DNA from: Trebonia sp035294225 | GTDB lineage: Bacteria > Actinomycetota > Actinomycetes > Streptosporangiales > Streptosporangiaceae | Reading direction: 5' to 3' | Length of the DNA stretch: 29,542 nt | Assembly (NCBI GenBank): GCA_035294225.1 | Contig: DATGLH010000176.1 | Location: 1 to 29,542, forward strand | In this document: in pieces, positions 16,000 to 22,999 of the stretch | Layout: each line of letters begins with the position of its first letter | How positions within the stretch are numbered: the stretch's first letter is position 1 | Translations under genes and position numbers: made by a program | Notes under the pieces: generated by a model | Told to the model about the DNA's origin: nothing | What the model saw: only the letters and a program-made list of their open reading frames with translations | Database searches by the model: none

Positions 16000-16327
16000 C
16001 TGCGCTCCGCTCTTGGTGTAGGCCTTGCCCCTCGTTTCATTGTCGGTCAACTTCCCCGACACGGTCGTGCGGTTGGCGGCACGAGTGACGGCGACCACAG
16101 CGCCGGCGTCCGCCGGTCCGCGCGCGGCACGGGCAGACGGTCCCGCCCGAAGGCGCGAACCGTGCCCAGCCGCGCCGCGAGGCGACTCGCCGAACCGTCC
16201 CGGACAAGGGATACGAACAGGGCCGGATGCCCGCTGCCCGCGCGGCGCGGTGTACCGCCGGCCCGGATGGCGCGCCCTGCGAGCAGGCAGGCGGCCACGC
16301 TGGCCCGCAGCGCGCGGGCCGCGGCCC
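16000..16327. other. Intergenic region upstream of the ABM-domain gene
   Basis: No convincing gene. On minus, a 14-codon ORF (MKRGARPTPRAERR, 16040-15996) ends with a TGA that overlaps the ABM gene ATG as ATGA. It could be a leader peptide but has no good ribosome site. A 6-bp dyad TGTCGG-N9-CCGACA lies at 16041-16061. The distal half (16080-16320) is GC-rich and I see nothing in it. Confidence 0.4.
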
Positions 16328-16426
16328 TTACTTCTTGTTCCTGCGCTGGATCCGCGTCTTCTTCAGCAGCTTACGGTGCTTCTTCTTCGCCATCCGCTTG
16401 CGGCGCTTCTTGATGACTGAGCCCAT
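16328..16426 (-). CDS. Small ribosomal subunit protein bS22 (AURKAIP1/COX24-domain protein)
   Basis: 32 residues: MGSVIKKRRKRMAKKKHR followed by KLLKKTRIQRRNKK, then TAA. This almost entirely basic sequence matches the short actinobacterial protein found as bS22 in mycobacterial ribosome structures, where it lies in the small subunit near the decoding region; the domain name comes from mitochondrial homologues. AGGAGG lies 10 bases before the ATG. It is flanked upstream by two strong inverted repeats, suggesting its own transcript. Confidence 0.92.
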   Translation of the reverse strand: MGSVIKKRRKRMAKKKHRKLLKKTRIQRRNKK

Positions 16427-16513
16427 CAGGCACCATCCTCCTCGGAACAACGGCAGACGGGCACGCCATCACGCTCACCCGGGACGGGGGCTGGGCAGGC
16501 GCCCGAAGTTAGG

Positions 16514-16544
16514 GACTGCGTGAGTGCCGACCGCTCACGCAGTC
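16514..16544. promoter_or_regulatory. Perfect 11-bp inverted repeat GACTGCGTGAG-N9-CTCACGCAGTC
   Basis: A long perfect dyad located about 90 bases upstream of bS22 and downstream of the HTH gene. The half-site CTCACGCAGTC occurs again, exactly, at 17039-17049 on the other side of the HTH gene. The 9-base spacer suits either an RNA hairpin or a large operator. Function is unknown to me. Confidence 0.55.
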
Positions 16545-16583
16545 TTCAAGACTACCTGCTACCGCACAGGGTTGTTACGGTCC

Positions 16584-16621
16584 GGGCCTGGCGGGCCGCT
16601 AAACGGCGGCCCGCCAGGCCC
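16584..16621. terminator. Perfect 16-bp GC-rich hairpin after the HTH gene
   Basis: GGGCCTGGCGGGCCGC and its exact complement are separated by the 6-base loop TAAACG. It lies about 85 bases past the HTH stop (minus direction). There is no U-tract, but actinomycete terminators often lack one. It probably isolates the HTH transcript from bS22. Confidence 0.65.
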
Positions 16622-16704
16622 CGCAGTCGGACCAGGAGGCCGCCCGAACGCCTGTCCCGTGCTGTGGCGGTTCCGGTCTCCCGCTCAGCAGCCAGCGGTA
16701 GTGC

Positions 16705-16905
16705 TCAGACAGTTCCCACAAAGGCCGCCCGCAGGTACTGGTTCACTGCCTGCTCAGGCACCCGGAAAGAGCGGCCGACCCGTATAGCTTCCAGTTCACC
16801 AGAGTGCACCAGCCGGTAGACGGTCATCTTTGATACCCGCATGATCGTGGCTACTTCGGCGACGGTAAGGAATCTCACGTCGCTTAGGGGAGTTTCGGTT
16901 GCCAT
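16705..16905 (-). CDS. Small excisionase/MerR-type helix-turn-helix DNA-binding protein
   Basis: 66 residues from the ATG at 16905, which has GAGG 6 bases upstream; the ATG at 16908 is equally open. RFLTVAEVATIMRVSKMTVYRLVHSGELEAIRVGRSFRVPEQAVNQYL is a complete winged helix of the excisionase (AlpA/MerR-like) kind, nearly the whole protein. No effector domain is present. Proteins of this kind near bS22, acuC and proC are widespread in actinobacteria, and the conservation suggests a housekeeping or developmental regulator, not a phage function. BldC is a relative of similar size but differs in sequence. Possible targets are the CTCACGCAGTC elements on either side, which is inference. Confidence 0.9.
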   Translation of the reverse strand: MATETPLSDVRFLTVAEVATIMRVSKMTVYRLVHSGELEAIRVGRSFRVPEQAVNQYLRAAFVGTV

Positions 16906-17038
16906 CATTGCCCTCTTCCGCGCGAAGCCGAGCACGCCTGACCGGATTCAGCGCACCAGTCACGTACGTATCCCAGGGTAAGTCTCGTACAGAAAAGAGC
17001 AAGCCCTCCGAATAACCTCATTGTTGTTACCCTTCGGG

Positions 17039-17049
17039 CTCACGCAGTC
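17039..17049 (+). promoter_or_regulatory. Third copy of CTCACGCAGTC, upstream of the HTH gene
   Basis: An exact copy of the half-site in the dyad at 16514-16544; the match extends one base to GCTCACGCAGTC. It sits about 135 bases upstream of the HTH start. Chance recurrence of an 11-mer three times within 550 bases is unlikely, so a shared binding site is plausible. Confidence 0.4.
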
Positions 17050-17102
17050 GGCTGCCCCTTCAGCCCGCCTGCTGATTCCGCGAAAAAACATAAAGGCGCA
17101 CG

Positions 17103-18281
17103 TCACGGGTTCGCGAGCAGCCCGTGCGAGGCAAACACCGCGGTGCGGGTTCGCATGATGGAGCGGTCGACCGGATCGTCCGGATCCAGCCCGGAACTAA
17201 ATGGGACATAGCGCGGCGGCGCGCCGTCGGTCATCGTCACCGGGGCTGTTTCACCCGTCAGGGAGCGGGCGAGTTCCCGCCACCTGACCGGGGTCTCCGC
17301 GAGCGGGTCGACCGGCGTGCCCGCCGCGATCGCCAGCAGGTGCGTCCATGTCCTCGGCACCACCTGGACCAGCGCGTAGCCGCCTCCCCCGGTGAGCAGC
17401 CACCGGCCGTCGCACAGTTCGTGCGCCAGGTCGTGCAGCATGATCTGGGCGAGCCGCTGGGCATCCACGGTGAGCTCCAGGTGCGCCAGGGGGTCCAGCC
17501 GGTGGCTGTCGCAGCCGTGCTGGCTGACCAGGATCGCCGGCTTGAACGCGCGCAGCAGCGGGGGCACCACCGCGTCGAAGGCGCGCAGCCACCCGGCGTC
17601 GCCGGTGCCCGCCGGCAGGGCCACGTTGACCGCGTACCCGGCGCCCGCGCCCGTCCCGCTGTCACCAGGCAGGCCGGTGCCGGGGAACAGCGTGGCGGGG
17701 TGCTCGTGCAGGCTGATCGTGAGCACCCGCGGGTCGTCGTAGAAGGCGGCCTGCACGCCGTCCCCGTGATGCACGTCCGTGTCGACGTAAGCGACCCGCT
17801 CCGCCCCGGCGGCCAGCAGCCACTTGATCGCCACTACCAGGTCGTTGTACACGCAGAAGCCGCTCGCGGCGCGCCGCATGGCGTGGTGCAGGCCGCCCGC
17901 GATGCTCACGGCGTGTACCGCCGACCCTGACCAGACGGCGCGGGCCGCCGCCAGGGTCGCCCCGGCCACCAGGGCGGACGCCTCGTGCATGCCCTCGAAA
18001 ACCGGATTGTCGTCGGTGCCGAGCCCGAACCTGAGGTCGGGCGCGAGCGACCGCCCCGCCCGCCGCACCGCGGCGACGTAATCGTCGTCGTGCGCGGTCT
18101 CCAGTTCGGCGTCCGTCGCCGGAGGCGGGGAGACCACGCTCACCGAGGGCCCGGACAGCACGCCCAGCTGGCGGGCGAGTTCGATCGTCAGCGCCACCCG
18201 GACGGGCGCGAGCGGGTGCCCCGGCCCGAAGTCGTACTGGGCCAGCGCCTCGTCCCACGCCACCGCCGCCAGACCGCTCAT
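17103..18281 (-). CDS. acuC: AcuC-type histone deacetylase family protein (acetoin utilization)
   Basis: 392 residues from the ATG at 18281 with GGAGG 8 bases upstream. It belongs to the arginase/deacetylase fold, class I histone-deacetylase-like. The active site is intact: GGLHHAMR with the paired histidines 132-133, the zinc ligands in VDTDVHHGDG (Asp169, His171), SLHEHPATLFPGTG, a further acid-containing QHGCDSHRLDPL, and the GGGGY loop. AcuC enzymes remove acetyl groups from lysines, for instance of acetyl-CoA synthetase, in the cytoplasm. It starts 65 bases downstream of proC. Confidence 0.93.
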   Translation of the reverse strand: MSGLAAVAWDEALAQYDFGPGHPLAPVRVALTIELARQLGVLSGPSVSVVSPPPATDAELETAHDDDYVAAVRRAGRSLAPDLRFGLGTDDNPVFEGMHEASALVAGATLAAARAVWSGSAVHAVSIAGGLHHAMRRAASGFCVYNDLVVAIKWLLAAGAERVAYVDTDVHHGDGVQAAFYDDPRVLTISLHEHPATLFPGTGLPGDSGTGAGAGYAVNVALPAGTGDAGWLRAFDAVVPPLLRAFKPAILVSQHGCDSHRLDPLAHLELTVDAQRLAQIMLHDLAHELCDGRWLLTGGGGYALVQVVPRTWTHLLAIAAGTPVDPLAETPVRWRELARSLTGETAPVTMTDGAPPRYVPFSSGLDPDDPVDRSIMRTRTAVFASHGLLANP

Positions 18282-18345
18282 CCGCCGCACCTCCAAAGGC
18301 TAGGTCCCCATGATCGCGGGAAACACGCGGCGGATCACCGGGCCG

Positions 18346-19140
18346 TTAGGCACCGCCGAGCTCCCGGCCGCGGTCGCGGGCCGCCTCGATCGCCGCGAGG
18401 AACGCGGCGCGCACCCCGTGCCTTTCCAGCTCCCTGATCGCGGAGATCGTCGTACCGCCAGGCGACGTCACGGCCTCCCGCAAGATCACCGGGTGCTCAC
18501 CGGACTCCCGGAGCATCGTCGCCGCACCGTATACCGCCTGGGTCACCATCTCAAGCGCGGTCCGCCGTGGCATGCCGAGCAGGATGCCCGCGTCCACCAT
18601 CGCCTCGACCAGGTAGTACACGTAGGCCGGCCCGCTGCCGGACAGCGCCGTCGCCGCGTCCTGCTGCGACTCCGGGATGCGCAGCACCTTGCCGACCGGG
18701 CGGAGCAGCTCTTCGGCGAGCCGCAGGTGCGGCTCGCCGGCGAACGTGCCCGCCGAGATAACCGACATCGCCTCGTCCACGAGCACGGGCGTGTTGGACA
18801 TCACGCGCACCACCGGTACCTCGGCCGCCAGTGACCGCTCGATGAACGACGTCGTGATCCCGGCGGCGACCGAGATCACCAGCTGGGACGGATCGACGAA
18901 CCCGGCGATCTCGCCGAGCATCCGGGCCATGTCCTGCGGCTTGACCGTGATCACCAGCGTGCTGGCGTTCTTCGCGGCCTCTTCCGCGCTGACAACCGGT
19001 ATCCCGTAGCCGGCGCGCAGCTCTTCCGCCCGTGCCTCGCGGCGCACCACGGCGGCCACGTCGGACGGGGCGCGCCCGGCCCGCAGCAGCCCAGAAAGCA
19101 GCGCCTCGCCCATCTTGCCGGCACCGAGTATCGCGATCAC
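18346..19140 (-). CDS. proC: Pyrroline-5-carboxylate reductase
   Basis: 264 residues, GTG start. It reduces pyrroline-5-carboxylate to proline with NAD(P)H, the last step of proline synthesis. The N-terminal Rossmann motif is ILGAGKMGEALLSGLL (4-19). The C-terminal dimerisation and catalytic region has DAATALSGSGPAYVYYLVEAM and SPGGTTISAIRELE, both highly typical. It lies 13 bases after the proline dehydrogenase gene on the same strand, so one transcript encodes both proline breakdown and synthesis. A family-wide regulator is not visible. Confidence 0.96.
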   Translation of the reverse strand: MIAILGAGKMGEALLSGLLRAGRAPSDVAAVVRREARAEELRAGYGIPVVSAEEAAKNASTLVITVKPQDMARMLGEIAGFVDPSQLVISVAAGITTSFIERSLAAEVPVVRVMSNTPVLVDEAMSVISAGTFAGEPHLRLAEELLRPVGKVLRIPESQQDAATALSGSGPAYVYYLVEAMVDAGILLGMPRRTALEMVTQAVYGAATMLRESGEHPVILREAVTSPGGTTISAIRELERHGVRAAFLAAIEAARDRGRELGGA

Positions 19141-19153
19141 GAGGAAGCCCCAA

Positions 19154-20110
19154 TCATGCGGTGGACCATAGCGAGCGCAGGAAGAACCCCAGGTTCGCCG
19201 GGCGCTCGGCCAGCCGCCGTACCAGGTAGCCGTACCAGTCGCTGCCGTACGGCACGTACACCCGCACCCGCGCGCCGGTGGCGGCGAGACGACGCTGCTC
19301 CTGCGGGCGCACTCCGTAGAGCATCTGGTACTCGAAGCTGTCCGGGGCGCGGCGCAGGCCGAGCGAGCGGGTGATCGCGATCAGCCGCGGGTCGTGGGTG
19401 GCGATCATGGGATAACCGGGACCCGCCATCAGGATCCGCAGGCACCGCGCGAACGACCTGTCGACGTCGTGCCGGGTGGTGAAGGCTTCCGACACCGGCT
19501 CGGCGTAGGCGCCCTTGCACAGCCGCACGCGCACCCCCGGCGCCGCCAGCTCCCGCACATCGGTCTCGGTACGGCGCAGCGCCGCCTGCACGACGCTGCC
19601 GACGGAGGGCAGCCGCGTTCGGAGCGCGGCCGCGATCCGCAGGCCCGCGCCGGTCGTCCGGTGGTCCTCCGCGTCCAGCGTCACGGTCGTGCCGGCGTCC
19701 GCGGCCGCGAGCGCGATCCGCTCGATGTGCTCGGCGGCGATCTTCATCCCGAGGTCGCCGACCGCGCCGCCGTTCTCGGCGGAGCCGAGCAGCAGCCCGA
19801 CCGCGGTCGGCTTCACCGACACCTCGACCGCGCCGCCCTCGGTCAGCCCTTCCGCCGCGAGCTTGCCGAGCACCTGCACGTACTGGCTGGCGGTGACGGC
19901 GGCCCGCTCCCCGTCGGTGGTGTCCTCGCCCAGGTAGTCAAGCGTGACCAGCAGGCCCGCCTCGCGCAGCGACCTGGCGGCCCGCACCGCGTCGCCGATG
20001 CTCTCCCCGGCCACGTACCTGTCGACCACCGCGCGGGCGGCTGACGCGGCCGTCACGACCCCGCGGATCTGCTCGCTGGCGGCAGCGGCCAGCAGCGCCC
20101 GGCGCAGCAC
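19154..20110 (-). CDS. Proline dehydrogenase (monofunctional)
   Basis: 318 residues, GTG start with GGGAGGG 4 bases upstream. The enzyme oxidises proline to pyrroline-5-carboxylate and passes electrons to the membrane quinone pool through FAD. Family marks are VSVKPTAVG, DAEDH, VRLCKGAYAE with the substrate/FAD loop, and the C-terminal PYGSDWYGYLVRRLAERPANL (287-307), whose two arginines bind the proline carboxylate. The length fits the short actinobacterial form rather than the large PutA fusion. Together with proC it makes a proline/P5C cycle that could balance NADPH. Confidence 0.93.
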   Translation of the reverse strand: MLRRALLAAAASEQIRGVVTAASAARAVVDRYVAGESIGDAVRAARSLREAGLLVTLDYLGEDTTDGERAAVTASQYVQVLGKLAAEGLTEGGAVEVSVKPTAVGLLLGSAENGGAVGDLGMKIAAEHIERIALAAADAGTTVTLDAEDHRTTGAGLRIAAALRTRLPSVGSVVQAALRRTETDVRELAAPGVRVRLCKGAYAEPVSEAFTTRHDVDRSFARCLRILMAGPGYPMIATHDPRLIAITRSLGLRRAPDSFEYQMLYGVRPQEQRRLAATGARVRVYVPYGSDWYGYLVRRLAERPANLGFFLRSLWSTA

Positions 20111-20137
20111 AAAACCCTCCCGATTCGCTTTGTCGCT

Positions 20138-21205
20138 CTAAAGCAGCTTGCGGCCCGCCGGGGGCGGCGGCACGCTGTCCCGCCGCAGCGTGACGCGCAC
20201 GTTGGCCCCCGCGTCCGGCGGGACGACCACCTCCTGGGCGGCGGCGATCCCGTCGGCCAGCAGCGTAGCGTCTACCGGGACGGTGCGCTTGATCAGCCCC
20301 AGCCCGATGGGCCCCAGCTCGAAATGGCGGGCGGCCGACCCGGTGAACCCGACCTGCGTGCCGTCCGCCAGGGTGATCGGCGAGCCGTGCGCGGGCAGCC
20401 GGTCCGCGCTGCCGTCCAGGTGCAGGAAGACCAGCCGGCGCGGCGGGTGGCCGAGGTTGTGGATCCGGGCGACGGTCTCCTGGCCGCGGTAGCACCCCTT
20501 GTTCAGGTGCACGGCCGTCCCGATCATCCCCACCTCGTGCGGCAGCGTCTTGTGGTCGGTGTCCAGCCCCGGCCGCGCCACCCGCGCGGCGATCCGCGCC
20601 GCCTCGAACGCCCACATCCCGGCGACCGTGGCTGCCAGCCTTCCCACCGCGCCGCGCTTGACGATCAGGTCTATCCCGAACGGGCTCATGGTGACTGCCT
20701 CGGTCAGCCCCGCTGCGTCAGCCGGGATGGCCGGGGCGGCAGATGGCTCGTCCGTTCGGGGCAGCGTCCCTCCCTCGGCCGGGAGGGGACCCGCCAGCGT
20801 CTGCACCGCGAATTCCCCGGACAAGTCCTCGACGTCGACCCGCATCATGAACCGCATCGAGTCGAGGTAGGCCACCAGGGCCGGCGCGGTGCCCGGCTCG
20901 ACGTGCGCCCAGACCGCGGTCCCGTCGTCGGTCAGCGTCAGGTAGTGCTCCAGGTGGCCCTGCGGGCTCAGGATGAGCGCGTCGGCGGTGCTTCCCGGGG
21001 CGAGCCGCTCCAGGTGCTGGCTGGTCAGGCTGTGCAGCCAGGCCAGCCGGTCCGGGCCGGCTATCCGCACCACGCCGCGGTTGGACCGGTCGACCAGAAC
21101 CTGCCCCTCGGTCATGGCGCGCTGCTCAGCGGCCGGGTCGCCGTAGTGCGCGGCGACGCCCTCGTCCGGCCACTGCGCCGCTACGGCGCCTTCGATGTTA
21201 AGCAT
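20138..21205 (-). CDS. ygfZ: Folate-binding iron-sulfur cluster assembly protein YgfZ
   Basis: 355 residues. YgfZ uses tetrahydrofolate to help assemble or repair certain Fe-S enzymes. The signature KGCYRGQE is at 236-243 with the conserved cysteine. The glycine-cleavage T-protein-like fold is visible in LVDRSNRGVVRIAGPDRLAWLHSLTSQ. A loop rich in Pro/Ala/Glu at about 140-165 is an insertion. The ATG overlaps the nur stop by 8 bases, so it is translationally coupled to the metal regulator, which fits a role in metal or redox homeostasis. Confidence 0.95.
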   Translation of the reverse strand: MLNIEGAVAAQWPDEGVAAHYGDPAAEQRAMTEGQVLVDRSNRGVVRIAGPDRLAWLHSLTSQHLERLAPGSTADALILSPQGHLEHYLTLTDDGTAVWAHVEPGTAPALVAYLDSMRFMMRVDVEDLSGEFAVQTLAGPLPAEGGTLPRTDEPSAAPAIPADAAGLTEAVTMSPFGIDLIVKRGAVGRLAATVAGMWAFEAARIAARVARPGLDTDHKTLPHEVGMIGTAVHLNKGCYRGQETVARIHNLGHPPRRLVFLHLDGSADRLPAHGSPITLADGTQVGFTGSAARHFELGPIGLGLIKRTVPVDATLLADGIAAAQEVVVPPDAGANVRVTLRRDSVPPPPAGRKLL

Positions 21206-21641
21206 CGCTCCGTTTCTTTCCCCTGCAATCTTTGCAGCGCCCGAACACGGTCAGGTGCGCCACGTCGGTTTCGAACCCCTGCCCCTCGTCCAGCGCCGTG
21301 ATCAGCGGCCTGATGGCGTCCGGGCTGACCTCGGCGACCTTCCCGCAGTCCTGGCAGACCAGGTGCACGTGGTCGGCGTCGCTGGCCAGATGGTAGGTCG
21401 GGGCGCCGTGGTGCAGGTGCGTGTGCGTGACCAGGCCGAGGTTGTCGAGGAGGTCGAGCGTCCGGTAGATCGTCGAGATGTTGACGCCCCTGGCGGTTTT
21501 CTGGACGCTCGCCGCGATCTCCTCGGGGGTCGCGTGGTCGAGTTTGGCTATCGCCTCCAGGACCAGCTGACGCTGCGGCGTCACCCGGTAGCCACGGGAT
21601 CGCAGCTCCTCGTCCCAGGTGCGCGGCAGGTCCTGCTCCAT
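21198..21641 (-). CDS. nur: Fur-family metal regulator, Nur-like (nickel)
   Basis: 147 residues from the ATG at 21641. The winged helix has GYRVTPQRQLVLEAI and VNISTIYRTLDLLDNLGLV. The dimer domain carries two CxxC structural zinc sites (96-99, 136-139) and metal-binding histidines in HATPEE, HTHLHHGAPTYHL and DHVHLVC. The whole, above all HGAPTYHL, HLVCxDC and the end VFGRCKDC, agrees with what I remember of Streptomyces coelicolor Nur, which represses nickel uptake and an iron SOD when Ni is bound. The YgfZ and nitrobindin neighbours fit too, but Fur, Zur and Nur cannot be separated with certainty by eye. There is no ribosome site; TAGACT lies 7 bases before the ATG (21654-21649), so the mRNA is probably leaderless. 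Confidence 0.85.
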   Translation of the reverse strand: MEQDLPRTWDEELRSRGYRVTPQRQLVLEAIAKLDHATPEEIAASVQKTARGVNISTIYRTLDLLDNLGLVTHTHLHHGAPTYHLASDADHVHLVCQDCGKVAEVSPDAIRPLITALDEGQGFETDVAHLTVFGRCKDCRGKKRSDA

Positions 21642-21681
21642 GTGTCTGAGTCTAGTTCCGGGGAGCCGGGCCGAAATCAAC

Positions 21682-21710
21682 TTGCACCGTCCTGGGACAG
21701 CGCGTAGCGT
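21682..21710 (+). promoter_or_regulatory. Promoter of the small plus-strand transcription unit
   Basis: TTGCAC (21682-21687) and TAGCGT (21705-21710) are separated by exactly 17 bases, one of the best housekeeping-type promoters in the window. Transcription would start near 21717. It is back to back with the nur promoter, so a regulator bound between them could control both. Confidence 0.65.
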
Positions 21711-21721
21711 GCGAGGTACGC

Positions 21722-21737
21722 GGAAAGGAGGTGGTCC
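21722..21737 (+). promoter_or_regulatory. Near full-length match to the 16S anti-Shine-Dalgarno region
   Basis: GGAAAGGAGGTGGTCC matches 14 of 16 bases of AGAAAGGAGGTGATCC, the perfect complement of the bacterial 16S 3' end. One of the two differences is a G that still pairs with U. The AGGAGG core is 11 bases before the ATG at 21743. Ordinary genes here have 4-6 matching bases. Confidence 0.75.
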
Positions 21738-21742
21738 GAAGT

Positions 21743-21781
21743 ATGCATAGTTGCCGGACTTGCGAGGTGGCTGTCAGCTAG
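21743..21781 (+). CDS. Candidate 12-residue peptide MHSCRTCEVAVS
   Basis: Twelve codons then TAG. The case for translation is the unusually complete ribosome site and the consensus promoter just upstream. The peptide has His2, Cys4 and Cys7 in an HxCxxC arrangement that could bind a metal or form a disulfide. It is the only ORF of its transcript: nur diverges upstream and nitrobindin converges downstream. I do not recognise it. Options are a functional metal- or redox-responsive peptide, a regulatory leader, or an RNA whose business end is the ribosome-like match. The link to nickel rests only on the neighbouring nur-like gene. Confidence 0.5.
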   Translation: MHSCRTCEVAVS

Positions 21782-21843
21782 CCGCCGCTCCCGCCGGGGG
21801 GATCTGTCACAGGTTCCCGGCCCCTACGGGGTGGCGGCGGGCT
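21780..21843 (+). terminator. Structured 3' region after the 12-codon ORF
   Basis: AGCCGCCGC (21780-21788) pairs with GCGGCGGGCT (21834-21843) with one bulged G and encloses a smaller CCCC-TAC-GGGG hairpin. It begins at the ORF stop and sits before the convergent nitrobindin end, so it likely closes a transcript of about 130 bases. Confidence 0.4.
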
Positions 21844-21947
21844 AATCCAAGGCATACACCGGACCCCCGGGCTGACCGGCCTTGTCCAGCCGGTCCCGCG
21901 CAAGCGTGAGCCGCCCGGGGGTTTGCCTTCCGCGCGTACTCCGCCGC

Positions 21948-22451
21948 CTACTCTGTCCAGACCCACTTGAGCTGCGCCGACACGTGGGGCTGGAGCGGCT
22001 GCCCCACGGCGGCCATGTCGTATGCCCAGCCGAGGTCGTCACCGATCTTCCCGTACAGGCGATGGCCCCCGGTGACCTCCTTCGCCGTCTCGGTGCGGGT
22101 GCCGCCGGCGGTGGCCATCTCGATCCTGGTCCCGTTGACCTCGCCTTTGTAGATCTCCACGATGCCGGTGGGGTGCGCGAGCATCACCTCCACCTTGTTG
22201 TCCGGCTGCATACGCCAGAATCCGGATTCCGAAGCGAGCGGCTCGACCCTGTTGCCCTCGTCGTCAAGCCGCCAGGTGCGGCTGCTGTAGATCAGGTACG
22301 GCTTCCCGATGTGGCTGAAGACGATCTCCTGGCCGAACCGGAAGCTCTCGATCGTGGGGTAGCCGCCCACGCCGGCCCCCTCCCACCGGCCGAGCAAGAA
22401 GTTCAGCGGCGCGATCGCCGGGTGCTCCTCCGGCAGCCCGTTACCCGTCAT
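21948..22451 (-). CDS. Nitrobindin-family heme protein (FABP-like, peroxynitrite isomerase)
   Basis: 167 residues with a GGGGAGG ribosome site. The beta-barrel signature GRWEGAG is at 21-27, and the proximal heme-ligand histidine is His156 in QPHVSAQLKW near the C-terminus. Nitrobindins hold ferric heme in a ten-strand barrel and convert peroxynitrite to nitrate in the actinobacterial and human proteins studied. It fits the heme- and redox-rich context. Its start overlaps a tiny upstream ORF by 11 bases, and it converges on the small plus-strand unit. Confidence 0.93.
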   Translation of the reverse strand: MTGNGLPEEHPAIAPLNFLLGRWEGAGVGGYPTIESFRFGQEIVFSHIGKPYLIYSSRTWRLDDEGNRVEPLASESGFWRMQPDNKVEVMLAHPTGIVEIYKGEVNGTRIEMATAGGTRTETAKEVTGGHRLYGKIGDDLGWAYDMAAVGQPLQPHVSAQLKWVWTE

Positions 22452-22551
22452 GTGGCCCTCCCCTGATCACCTTGACCGCCGTGTAGGCGGCCGCGACGGC
22501 GACCGCAGCGTAGGCAGCGATCATGATCACCGCGCTCAGCATCCCGTGCAC
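22441..22551 (-). CDS. Candidate small single-helix membrane protein
   Basis: 36 residues from the GTG at 22551 (33 from the ATG at 22542). The sequence MLSAVIMIAAYAAVAVAAAY followed by TAVKVIRGGPHDG is one hydrophobic helix with a basic end. The nitrobindin ribosome site lies inside it and the two genes overlap by 11 bases, implying coupled translation. There is no ribosome site for the ORF itself; TAGGCT lies 8 bases before the GTG (22565-22560), which fits leaderless expression. Function is unknown; its size and coupling are the only evidence. Confidence 0.5.
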   Translation of the reverse strand: MHGMLSAVIMIAAYAAVAVAAAYTAVKVIRGGPHDG

Positions 22552-22636
22552 AGCACGCGAGCCTAGTCCGCGCCGCCCGCCGCCTGCCGCGCGGCACGCC
22601 GTACTGGCTCGCGGGGGAAGCGGCTAGAGTTCTGGG

Positions 22637-22999
22637 GTGGCACGGAATCTCGTGATCAAGGTCACCGCCGGCAAGGACGAGCCCGAGCGCTGCAACCAGG
22701 CATTCACGGTGGCGGCGGCGGCCGTGGCCAGTGGCGTCGGCGTCTCGCTCTGGCTGACCGGCGAGGCCGCCTGGTTCGCCCTGCCGGGCCGGGCGGCTGA
22801 CTTCTCGCTGCCGCACGCGGCACCGCTTGAGGACCTGCTGGCCTCCGTGCTCGCGCTCGGCACGGTCACCGTGTGCAGCCAGTGCGCCGCCCGGCGGGAG
22901 ATCGCGGCCTCGGATGTCATCGACGGCGTCCGGATCGCCGGCGCCGCCACGTTCGTCGCCGAGATCATGGCCGACGACACCCAGGCGCTCGTCTACTGA
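22637..22999 (+). CDS. DsrE-family protein
   Basis: 120 residues, GTG start. NLVIKVTAGKDEPERCNQAFTVAAAA and VSLWLTGEAAWFALPG fit the DsrE/DsrF-like fold used in sulfur relay and redox proteins. Cysteines at 19, 80 and 83 (TVTVCSQCAARREI) make a CxxC that could carry persulfide or bind metal. There is no ribosome site; TAGAGT is 6 bases before the GTG (22625-22630), again suggesting a leaderless mRNA. It diverges from the nitrobindin unit. The sulfur partner is unknown. Confidence 0.88.
   Translation: MARNLVIKVTAGKDEPERCNQAFTVAAAAVASGVGVSLWLTGEAAWFALPGRAADFSLPHAAPLEDLLASVLALGTVTVCSQCAARREIAASDVIDGVRIAGAATFVAEIMADDTQALVY

Noticed and set aside
16908..17021. Minus-strand ORF of about 38 codons beginning MRLFGGLALFCTRLTLGY upstream of the HTH gene
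   Set aside because: It uses a TTA codon and many A/T-ending codons, unlike every gene here. It more likely is leader or promoter DNA.
21660..21700. A Fur/Zur/Nur box in the nur promoter
   Set aside because: I looked for an AT-rich inverted repeat but found none convincing; only the -35 elements are visible.
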